Source: Mytilisepta virgata (Eukaryota; Mollusca; Bivalvia; Mytilida; Mytilidae). Taken from it: a stretch of DNA of 64,000 bases. The DNA is taken from assembly GCA_028015205.1 (NCBI GenBank), contig JAPWFG010000076.1:1-64000 (forward strand). Direction: 5' to 3'. The notes under the pieces were generated by a model. The model made no database searches. It saw only the letters and a program-made list of their open reading frames with translations, and was not told where the DNA came from. The position numbers and the translations under genes are program-made. Of the stretch, positions 21,413 to 30,875 are shown piece by piece. The stretch's first letter is position 1. The number at the start of each line of letters is the position of its first letter.

Positions 21413-22009
21413 AAGAAGTGGCACACAATGTCGGGCTAAGGATACCCCCACACATTAAAAAACATGAAAAAGGTGAGGAAAAAGTCTAAATCCCTTTAAA
21501 CAGGAATTTGGGGCCCGGGGTAGAACTGAAAATAGGAAACAGCGTATAACTCATCATATCAAAGCTACATATAAATATGAAATCATTCTGCCCTGTAGAA
21601 ACTGAGAAAAAACGACATAAATTTTTATGTATAACATTGTATTTTTACAAAGTCAAAGTCCCGTCAAACAGGAAGCTGGGGTCCGGCAGAACTGAAAATA
21701 GGAGATAACGTACAACTCATCATGTTAAAGTGGAACTAAAACGCTTATAGCAAGTTATTTTCATTTTATAGTATTAAATAAACGTATAAAAACGCAAAAA
21801 AACGGATGAAATTTGGTCAAGTAATAACGGAGAAAATAGCGAGTGAAGTTGGATTATTTTTACCTGTGGGAAATCCAATCAGCGCTATTTCCGGAAACAG
21901 GGTTTCCTCGCTGAGTGACCCCGATTGACCGGAAATGACGTACAGTGCGGGCTACTCTTGAACTTGTTTACATTGACCAGAAGGAATATATTATGGATGA
22001 AGACAGCAA

Positions 22010-23480
22010 TGCTAGTGATTTATTATAGTATAGCCAATAAATTTCAATAAATGCCCCCATATACATATATATAAAAAGAATGAAAGTGAAAGATATTTTG
22101 AAAGGTGTGTATAACATAAATACAAATGGAAGACCATCTTATAGGAATAAAAAACAAACACTATTTTTTTTAAACAAGCAAATATAAGACACAATATTAA
22201 TTGATAGTTTTAAAACAGATTTACAAATAGTGATATAAGTTACTGAATAGTAATATAGATTTTGATGTAGAATTGTAATGTGTTTTTTTTTTTTATTGAA
22301 TTGACAGATTCATAAAATTTCAGAATTTTCTTATAAAAATATAATAAATTTCTTAGTTTAATCAGAGACATATATGTAGAGAGGGATAAGTAATTTCTTA
22401 CAATCCTTGTTGTAATAATAAAAATATGTAGAGAATCATTGCAGAAACTGCGCTGTACACCTAAAACTTTAATAAAAGATTTTGATGGATTTTAATAAAA
22501 AAAAAATTATTCAACTTATAAAATAATTCCCACATTTGTAGAGTTATAATTTGGTTAATATTGGTTATGGGACTTTATGCTCTTTGTGTAATTTGAATTA
22601 TAATACCATTCAAAACTGGTTTTCATAACACCTTTCTAATGACTTTGTTACCGGTATATTGATTTACTCCACAGGTGGTAGGTGCATGGCCAAGTTGTTA
22701 TTTACCTGATTGGAGGGATTAAAACTTTTGTTGAACTTTATTACTAGATAACAGGATGTTAATTAATAGGTGCTAAAACTTTAACTATTTTAATTACCAG
22801 GATTAAAGGTGGTAAATATCCATCCACATGTTTACTAATTTGTTTTATATCATGAACTAGTTTTAATTTTCACAGGTGTTTAATACTATTTAGGGGGAAA
22901 TTAAAATTTCTTGCACAATTGGAAGTGTCATATATATATTTTTTTATAAATAATGAATAAATAAATACATATTCTTTTAATAAATAATTAGACATTCAAA
23001 CTTTGCTTTAGCTTTACATTGCTAATGAAATAGAATGTCTTTAAAAAAAAGCTACATTTTTACCCAAATTATTTTCTGCATTATCAGGATTATGATCATG
23101 AACATGTTATATATTTTTTTTTAGAGAGGTAGTTATATCATGGATGTACATGTATTGTTCTATATTGTATTATTTTACCATAGTCAGCAGACTCTTAATA
23201 TTTGAAATTATTATGGTTACAAATGTATAACTTTTATGCTCATAGAAAGAGAAAAAAATTCAGAGGGACATGGGACCAGAATAACTTTTTTTATGGAGCT
23301 ACACATTTGGCTATAATAGCCTCTTATTGTACTACAACTTATGTTAGCTTGTTGGCTACATCTTTTCAAAGTCATGCCTGTCAAGGCTCTGCATTTGATA
23401 TGAGCCGCCTTACATGTACCTTCTACTTACTCCATTAATAATATTTTTAAATAGCCCTATATTCAGGATGTTGGTAAGGT
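22010..23480. other. AT-rich interior of the TTAA transposon
   Basis: There is no coding frame of note and no match to the hairpin families. Homopolymer T and A tracts are frequent. The 78-codon plus-strand frame at 23202-23438 has no recognisable features. Confidence 0.4.
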
Positions 23481-23483
23481 GAC

Positions 23484-23645
23484 ATTCCAAATTGCCGAAT
23501 TCCAAATTGCCGATTCCCAGATTGCCGCGTCCATTTAGCCGACACCCAAATTGCCGATTTTTTCAGATTTCGGTTTTCAAATTTAATTCCCAATTTGCCG
23601 AATCCATTTTGCCGACTTCCAAATTGCCGATTTCCATATTGCTTG
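23484..23645 (+). repeat. Degenerate CAAATTGCCGA array, forward arm
   Basis: About ten variants of CAAATTGCCGA(A/C)TTC lie in one orientation at spacings near 14-18 nt. The same word lies inverted at 24381-24526. Confidence 0.8.
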
Positions 23646-24380
23646 ACCATGTTTTGGTAAGATTTTGCAAGAACAAATGGTTAGCAAAGCTAAATGCAGT
23701 AGGGTTTGAAAATAAATGTTTATCAAACAATAAATTATGCTAAATGAGAAGTTTTATTTTAGTTAGAAATATTAATAAAACAACATAAAACACGCTTACC
23801 GAAGAACTTCAAACAAACAATACAGTGATAATTAATTTTGATTAAAATAATTAATTATAATTAAACATTGTAATGAGGTATAAATATAGGTCGACATGTT
23901 TGTTACAAGAAGCACTAGTGACAATTTGTGACAATTATTATTTCATTTTGTTGCTATCATGTGTCAAATATTTGCAATATATTCCATGTATATCCAGTGC
24001 TTAAAATAGTGTTATAATATGCAGTGCTAAAAATAAATAATATATCTATAATAGTGTCTGTATTTTTTTTTTCTGTTTATTATCAACCTTTAATTCTGAA
24101 GGTGTTCCAATACAGGATGATTATATAGTAGAAAAAGGTTTGTCTTATTATCTCCCTTTTTTCTGGGAATTAGTATAAATTTCTCAGATGATCAGCGCGA
24201 TTCAAGCTGGTACACTTTATATGTCATGCACAAGTTAATGCCCTAGAATACAGATGTTTATTGTTGGTTCATAACTTATGTTGTTGAGTTTATGCTACAC
24301 AATGACGTTATCCAATACATCCATAATCGTCAATAGTAAACATGTTAGATGAAAATAAACCACATAGAAAAAAAAAAGAA

Positions 24381-24526
24381 TTCGGCAAATTGGATTCGGC
24401 AATATGGGTTCGGTAAATTGGGACTGTCGGTAAAAATTGAAAATACAAAAATGTCGGCAAACCGGGGTTCGGCTATAAGGACTCGGCAATTTGGTGATCG
24501 GCAATTTGAGGTTCGGCAATCTGGCA
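24381..24526 (-). repeat. Degenerate TCGGCAATTTG array, inverted arm
   Basis: This is the reverse complement of the word array at 23484-23645, separated from it by about 735 bp. The two arms could fold into a long imperfect stem. They may also be subterminal protein-binding arrays of a smaller element nested in the TTAA transposon. Confidence 0.8.
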
Positions 24527-25098
24527 TGAATTCGTTGGTAACTGTGGTGGTTTGAAAAGAAGGGGTGTAAATCAAACACAATAACTCTAAAAATACCCTT
24601 AAATACACCCTATGTATGATGTAAAGGTACAATATAGTTATAATTGTAGATTTAAATTAAGTACAATGTTTCATCAAACAAGTGTCGGTGAATATATAAG
24701 AAGCACTGTCAATCGATAGTTGTCACCAATAACGTATAAACAATCAACTGAATCTGCTTTCACTTTGCAAATGACCTGTACCTATTTATGTACAAGATCT
24801 GAACCGCACAGTACGTCACTTCCGGCGACTAGTACTATTCGAGTTTTTTAACAAATCGTTCAGGTGTGCAAATGACGATCGGCCAGTATTTTGCTAATAT
24901 CTCGAAAACTAAGTTACCGAATTTCATCGGGTTTTTTGCGTTTTTTACACAAATACGTTTTTTTAGTACTATAAAATGAAAATAACTTTCTATAAGCGTT
25001 TTAGTTCCACTTTAAAGCTACTTCAAAATATCATTCTGCCCTGTAGAAACTAAGAAAATGCAACATAAATTTAAAATCATTATGTGTCCACCTTAAGC

Positions 25099-25300
25099 AT
25101 GACTTAAAATCTAAGTGTGACAGTCATCATGGCGGCCATCTTGGTTGACAGTCTGGGTCATCGGACAAATTTCTGAAAGAGGACCTCCTGAAGACCATTG
25201 CTACCAAGTCTGGTTCAAAATGGCCATGTAGTTTCATAGAAGATTTTTAAAATTCAATTGGCCCAGTGGTTTCAAGAATGCAAACAACAGTTTCGTATAA
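25099..25300 (+). repeat. G family internal core fragment
   Basis: ATGGCGGCCATCTTGGTTGA, GACAGTCTGGGTCATCGGAC and GACCTCCTGAAGACCATTGC are G core phrases matching 11600-11950. There are no ends. The following 25300-25500 is AT-rich with nothing recognised. Confidence 0.6.
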
Positions 25301-25505
25301 AATTTTTTCCCTAAATATATTATATCATAGGTATAAAATTCCCTCTATTTATAAGTTCTAGATATTGATTTCTGATTGTTTTTTGGTTTCATTATTTAAA
25401 TTAGAGTGTTGGCTTTATTTTAAGTTTAAAAAAATGCATGAAATGTAAAAAAGTAATTTTTTTCAGAAAAGTTTTATTAATGGGAGACTACTCTGAAAAC
25501 ATCCA

Positions 25506-26458
25506 ACTAGAGGCTCTCAAGAGCCTGTGTCGCTCACCTGTATCTAATGTGATTTTGGAAATTATGTAAAATTATATAATGATTGAGACCAAGATTGGTT
25601 TAATTTGACACAGTATTTAAAATTAAAAACAGGTCATCTTAGTGTAGTCTTACAATAGCTACTGAAGACATCTTGTCATTATTATTTTTGAATATGTGGT
25701 CAAGTTGTGACCATTCAGAATTTTTTTTACAATTTTCTGGTAGACTTCTAAACATCTTGGATGATGGATTGGCAACAAAGTAACAACACTTGGTCAGCAC
25801 CTCATAACGAACATTCATGCTATGTTTTGTTACATTCCATTCAGTGGTTCTCTAAAAGAAGTCATTTGTATGCATTTCCCGTAGGGTCCAATGTTAAACT
25901 TAGTCCCCCGCTGGCGGCCATCTTGGATGATGGATCGGCTACAAAGTAACAACACTTGGTCAGCACCTCATAAGGAACATTCATGCCAGATTTAGTTTCA
26001 TTCCATTCAGGGGTTCTCTAAAAGAAGTCATTTGTATGCATTTCCCGTAGGGTCCTATGTTAAACTAAGTCCCCCTCTGGCGGCCATCTTGGATGATGGA
26101 TCGGCTACAAAGTAACAACACTTGGTCAGCACCTTATAAGGGTTCATTCATGCCAGATTTAGTTTCATTCCATTCAGTGGTTCTCTAAAAGAAGTCATTT
26201 GTATGCATTTCCCATAGGGTCCTATGTTAAACTAAGTCCCCCTCTGGCAGCCATCTTGGATGATGGATCGGCTACAAAGTAACAACACTTGGTCAGCACA
26301 TCATAAGGAACATTCATGCCATGTTTGGTTTCATTCCATTCAGTGGTTCTCTAGAAGAAGTTCAAAATGTAAAATGTTAAGGACGACGCCGGACCACGCC
26401 GGACGACGGACGCCAAGTGATGAGAAAAGCTCACTTGGCCCTTTGGGCCAGGTGAGCT
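25506..26458 (+). mobile_element. Complete un-nested G element (reference copy)
   Basis: The 5' hairpin AGGCTCT-CA-AGAGCCT is followed by GTGTCGCTCACCTG. Four cores of about 168 bp contain GGCGGCCATCTTGGATGATG and ATTCCATTCAGTGGTTCTCT. A GACGACGCCGGACC tract follows. The 3' hairpin is AGCTCAC(C/T)TGGCCC-TTT-GGGCCAGGTGAGCT in outline, ending at 26458 and followed by AAAAA. The full plan fits in 953 bp with no coding capacity. Confidence 0.9.
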
Positions 26459-26879
26459 AAAAATAGGGTAGGTGAAAACAACATTTTTATTCCACTTCAT
26501 GTAGCAATTTTAAAAGGCAGCGAATGTACCCTGAAACTACATGTGCTGAAACCAGTTGAATGTGTACTTTGGAAAATACATATACTCAGTTCTCTAAATT
26601 ACGCATGAATCCTTGCTAGGATGCTCTGAGGTTGTCTGTTTTTGAAGTAGTTGAAGGGGGGAGGCCTATTTTTTGCTAGTTATCTTTCTGTAATGGTAAG
26701 AATTTGGAAAGGAATTCCTTAAAAATAATTATATACAGTGAAAGCTTGAAGAAAATATGTTTTATTTGATATATGGTTGTCTATGGGTATATGATACAGC
26801 CAATTGTCCAGCTATCAATCTTTTGAGTATGTTCCTTCAATTCATGACATCATGAAAAGTACTAAGAAAAACTGTTGTG
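26459..26879. other. No gene or repeat recognised
   Basis: This is AT-rich spacer with no terminal hairpins, splice-bounded frames or tandem structure. Confidence 0.4.
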
Positions 26880-28608
26880 TGCACTCTTCAAAAGAGGAGA
26901 TCTTTATAGGAAAATTTATGCCGGACGCTGTCTTTAAAAAGGGCAAAAACTCCTATAAGGGGTTAATTAATGATTTTGGTCATGCTGACTTATTTGTAGA
27001 TCCTACTTTGTTGAGCATTTTTGCTGTTAACAGGTCTTTATCTATAATAATATTCCAGACTAGAGGCTCCAAGGAGCCTGTATCGCTCACCTGTTCATCT
27101 TGACTGACAGCCTTGAACACTGCTGGCTAGTTCCAATTGGCTCATTGGTTTCAAACAAGAAGATCTTTCAGTGAACTTTCACATTAGGTCCTATGTTAAA
27201 CTAAGTTCCCCTCTGGCAGCCATCTTAAATAGCAGACAGGGTCATCGAATATACCATTGCTGCCAACTTTTGTTCCAATTGGCAATGTGGTTTCAGACAA
27301 GAAAATCTTAAATTTCCCATAGGGTCCTATGTTAAACTATGCTTGGCTCTGGCGGCCATCTTGGATGTTGGGTGGGGTCATCAGATATAAATTCTGAAAG
27401 AGGACCCCTAAGGACCATTGCTGTCCTGTCAAGTTTTCATTCAATTTGGCCAAGACATTTCTTTATATCAGCCAATCAGAAACAAGAATTGCCTATGGCA
27501 GCCATGCATGTCGTCCAATAAGGATGAAAAAAATTATTTCATAAAAGACTTTCCATAGATGCCAAGCAGTTCCAGAGAAAACTTTTTTTCATATCAACCA
27601 ATGAGAAACCCATGACGTCCATATTTGTTGCCCGATCGGGACAAAATGAGGATTTTTGTAAATGACCTCCCATAGATGCTTCCTATCAAGATCCGTTCCA
27701 TTTAGTCAAGCAGTTCAAGGGAAAATGTTTTTTTTCAATTACCCAATGAGAAACAAGAATTGCCCATGACAGCCATGTTTGTTGCCCGATCAGGATGAAA
27801 TGAGGAAATTTTGTAAAGAACCTCCCATAGATGCTTCCTGTCAAGTTTCGTTCCATTTGGCCCAGAGATTTCAGATAAGATTTTTATATTAGCCAATCAG
27901 AAAAAAGAATTGCCCATGGCGGCCAGTGCCGGGCGAAATGAGGAATCTTTGTCAAGGACCTCATAAACATCATTTGAACCAAGTTACAAATTATTTGAAT
28001 GTGTACTTTCAGATAAGCATTTTAAAGTTTCAACCAATCAGGTTCAAGATATGCCCATGGCGGCCATGTTTTTTGCCCTATCAAGATGAAATAAGAAACT
28101 TTTGTAGGGGACATCACAAACATCAATCCTGCAAAGTTTGGTCCCATTGGCCCAGTGGTTTCAGAGTAGAAGATCTTTAAAAAAACAGTTTATGCCGAAC
28201 GACAACTGACTCCTTTAAGGCCAGTGAGCTAATAATAACGTACAACAGCAAAATTTCCTTAGGACCAATAACCCAACAAAGGGTTGACAGATTCGTCTGA
28301 AAATTTCATGGCAGGTAGATCTTGACCTGATGAACATTTTTACCCTGTCAGTTTTGCTCTTAATGCTTTACTTTTTGAGATACAAGACAAAAACTGAAGT
28401 TTACCCCTATGTTTATTTTTAGCCATGTCCGCAATGTTGGTTGGCAGGCAGGGTCATCAGACACTTTTTTAAAATTAGATGCCCTAATGATGCCATTTGG
28501 CCCAGTAGTTTCAGAGGAGAAGATTCTTGTAAAAATTAACGACGGACTACAGATGCCTGACGCCAAGTGATGGCAATAGCTCACATGACCCTTTGGGTCA
28601 GGTGAGCT
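26880..28608 (+). mobile_element. 5'-truncated G element interrupted by another G element
   Basis: The left part (AAAACTCCTATAAGGGG, CATGCTGACTTATTTGTAGA) and right part (28231 onward, CCAACAAAGGGTTGAC) form one continuous core in the copy at 62340-62640. The 3' hairpin TGACCC-TTT-GGGTCA lies within AGCTCAC...GGTGAGCT ending at 28608. No 5' hairpin was found. Confidence 0.7.
27059..28230 (+). mobile_element. Inner G element with NF-Y-like core motifs
   Basis: It starts ACTAGAGGCTCC-AA-GGAGCC, then TATCGCTCACCTG. Cores change from the GCCATCTT type to units containing AGCCAATCAGAAACAAGAAT and CCATGGCGGCCATG. The 3' end is degraded (CTTTAAGGCCAGTGAGCT) and ends at 28230. Confidence 0.7.
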
Positions 28609-28720
28609 ATAAAGAGGAGTTGATGTCAAAAGAAAGTGTGAAGGACAGAGGTAGACAATCGCAATATCCACGAACTTTCTTGGAAAGATATACTGGGTAC
28701 ATTTCCTTCTGAAAGTATAT

Positions 28721-29066
28721 GGATCTGTATGTTTAAATTCTTATATACCAGGTACAATAATGGATCTGTATGCTAAACTCCTTATATACCAAGTACAATA
28801 ATGGATCTGTATGCTTAACTCCTTATATACCAAGTACAATAATGGATCTGTATGCTTAACTCCTTATATACCAAGTACAATAATGGATCTGTATGCTTAA
28901 CTCCTTATATACCAAGTACAATAATGGATCTGTATGCTTAACTCCTTATATACCAAGTACAATAATGGATCTGTATGCTTAACTCCTTATATACCAAGTA
29001 CAATAATGGATCTGTATGTTTAAATTCTTATATACCAAGTACAATAATGGATCTGTATGTTTAACT
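28721..29066 (+). repeat. 41-bp minisatellite
   Basis: GGATCTGTATG recurs every 41 bp at 28721, 28762, 28803, 28844, 28885, 28926, 28967, 29008 and 29049. The central units are virtually identical and the end units vary slightly. Each unit includes CTTATATACCAAGTACAATA. Confidence 0.95.
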
Positions 29067-29398
29067 TTTTCTGAACAAATATTACATATATATATGAAAG
29101 TGCTCATAAACATCTAAACCAAGAAATTATAAGATATTATAATAGACAATCACATCAGAACTGCTGTCAGTTCTTATCAACGATTAAATATGTATATTAC
29201 TACAATATAATCAAAGAAATTAACATGGAAGTTGACTTCTTACTTATTTTGTCTTTGTTACTGTTTACATTTAGTTTCACTTTTATGTTAAGTCGTTCTC
29301 CGACCTTGCGGCACCTCACAGCTTCCATGTGTATTAACAGATTATCTTTTTCAAGGGGTTTGTCAACTCAAATTTATGGGCATTTAGAATTGTAATGT

Positions 29399-29755
29399 TC
29401 ATGGAGTAACATACTTTTCAATTATAGATTTCTGTGCTGGTGGCTTGATAGGAGTTTCTGGTGGTGTTATCAGAGGTTCTATAGAACGAACTAATGATAT
29501 ATCTAAGGTATCATCTTTGTCTTCTAACTTATATTCAGTATGAGTCAATTTACAATGAATGAGGTTATCTGGAAACTCTGCAATAGAAGAACATCTTTAA
29601 ATTCTCAAATTAAATTTACAATTATCTACAATGTTTGTTCCAGAAATATAATTTTTAATGTTTGGCAATTTCAGAATGGTCTCATTATTATGAGAATTAA
29701 TGAGGGCGATTAATGTTCCAATTTTAGATGTTCGGCAAACTCCATATAAATCCAT
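29399..29755 (-). pseudogene. Unrecognised coding-like frame with one in-frame stop
   Basis: From ATG at 29753-29755 the minus strand reads MDLYGVCRTSKIGTLIALIN, then NETILKLPNIKNYISGTNIV, then FNLRI and a TAA at 29597-29599. The same frame continues RCSSIAEFPDNLIHCKLTHT, then EYKLEDKDDTLDISLVRSIE, then PLITPPETPIKPPAQKS, to a stop at 29399-29401. A single frame of 119 codons broken once, with varied composition and an acidic/proline-rich end, suggests a decayed exon. Removing an intron with acceptor TTCTATTGCAG could also bypass the stop. I do not recognise the protein. Confidence 0.35.
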
Positions 29756-29849
29756 CTTAATGAGAATGAAATATAATAATGATATATTTTAAGGGTCAAA
29801 CATAATTTTCAAAAGTTTTCACAAGTTTACAAGGAGCAAAAAAGTGTCA

Positions 29850-30640
29850 GGGTTCTCACCAGGGATCTGGAAATTTCATCAGCCTCTGCCGGACATTTTT
29901 TGAATTGTCAGTTTACACTCTTTTTATCAATGTCAACACACGACCTTATTTCACACAAATGTTGTTATGGACAATTTATAAATTTTTGTGGAATGTCGGC
30001 TTTGTGTAATGATAATTTCGATGTTATAGATGTCTTCTTCGACGTCCACGTGTGGTACATATAAATAGACCAATATGGAAATGGACTATACAACGGAGTA
30101 GAAATGAACTAAATAAATGACTAAAATAAATTCAAGTTAAAAAAACTTTGAAATCAGTATACGAAAGTCTTCCCAATAATGAAATTTTTATGACTTTTTC
30201 ATATTTTACTACAACGATTCGTGCATGCTCAATGAATATTTGCTATAAACTACACGTGCAGAAAATGGCAACAATGTAGAAATCTATAAGTTTTGTTGAG
30301 TTAAAACTACCAAGGCATTTTATCTTCTCAAGTTTGTGATTGTGAACTGTTAGATAGAACGAAACATACCATGTAATGCATTTTTTTAAATTTCAAAGAA
30401 GAAAGGGTGAAAAACACCTGATTGATCGTCACTGATGAATGACCTCGATTGAACTTTCAGAAATTGTTGACAGGTGTACATTAATTATAATTAGGCATCA
30501 TAAAAACACAGACACCTCTGTAAATTACCGTAATGACAATAGTAATGGCTGTAAAACAGTTTGAAAAGATCAGTCTATGGAGAGGAAATGACCTGAATGA
30601 GGTAACTTTGAAATTTTGGCGTTGCGACTTTTCAATATAT
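29850..30640 (-). repeat. Old dispersed segment, uninterrupted copy (inverted to 44549-44840 + 56061-56620)
   Basis: The reverse complement of this segment aligns along its length with two blocks that flank the 11.2-kb cluster. Shared phrases include AGGTCATTTCCTCTC, CACCTGTCAACAATTTC, CACAAACTTGAGAAGATAAA and TTCATTTCTACTCCGTTGT. Divergence is visible but moderate. It is non-coding as far as I can see. Confidence 0.85.
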
Positions 30641-30703
30641 CTTTTTATTAAAAAATAGAAATTTTAGACGTCCGTTCTCACGAAGAGTTGTTCATCATGA
30701 GTT

Positions 30704-30739
30704 CTGGGACTCATCATTTTTCAGAATAGTGAGTCCCAG
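30704..30739. repeat. Short perfect inverted repeat
   Basis: CTGGGACTCA at 30704-30713 and TGAGTCCCAG at 30730-30739 could form a 10-bp stem. It is not obviously attached to any element. Confidence 0.6.
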
Positions 30740-30875
30740 CTGATTTCACCACTTTTTTAATGTACATCCCTGCATGATTTTGACATGGGAAGCCTATTGT
30801 ACTATTGTTAAAGTTTAATTAAAATCATGTGCTGCCTTAAAATACTGACGAATATAATTTGAAATTAAAAAAAAA

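Larger units (their letters stand above)
21729..25011. mobile_element. 3.3-kb TTAA-target transposon with long terminal inverted repeats
   Basis: Both ends begin AGTGGAACTAAAACGCTTAT and run as similar inverted sequence for roughly 100 bp. They then share an inner block CGGAA(A/G)TGACGTAC(A/T)GTGCGG. TTAA at 21725-21728 and 25012-25015 is the target duplication, and the host phrase CATCATG-TTAA-AGCTACTTC is restored without the insert. TTAA targets with TTAAAGNGGAA-like ends suggest the Kolobok/T2 or piggyBac groups; this placement is inference. I see no transposase frame inside, so it is non-autonomous or gutted. Confidence 0.85.
21413..25098 (+). mobile_element. AAGAAGTGGCACACAATGTC element split by the TTAA transposon
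   Basis: It starts AACAAGAAGTGGCACACAAT. Two core units share AGGAA(G)CTGGGG, AACTGAAAATAGGA, 'AACTCATCAT' and ATCATTCTGCCCTGTAGAAA. The second unit is broken at TTAA (21725) and resumes at 25012, so the first unit shows the uninterrupted form. Confidence 0.65.

Noticed and set aside
11301..26458. Canonical Helitron
   Set aside because: Ends do not show 5' TC and a hairpin set 10-12 nt before CTRR. The subterminal inverted repeats fit a Helentron-like plan better, and even that is unproven without an autonomous partner.
29286..29393. Short plus-strand frame reading LSRSPTLRHLTASMCINRLS
   Set aside because: It looks somewhat protein-like, but it is about 35 codons, lies on the opposite strand to the better frame at 29399-29755, and lacks splice signals I could defend.
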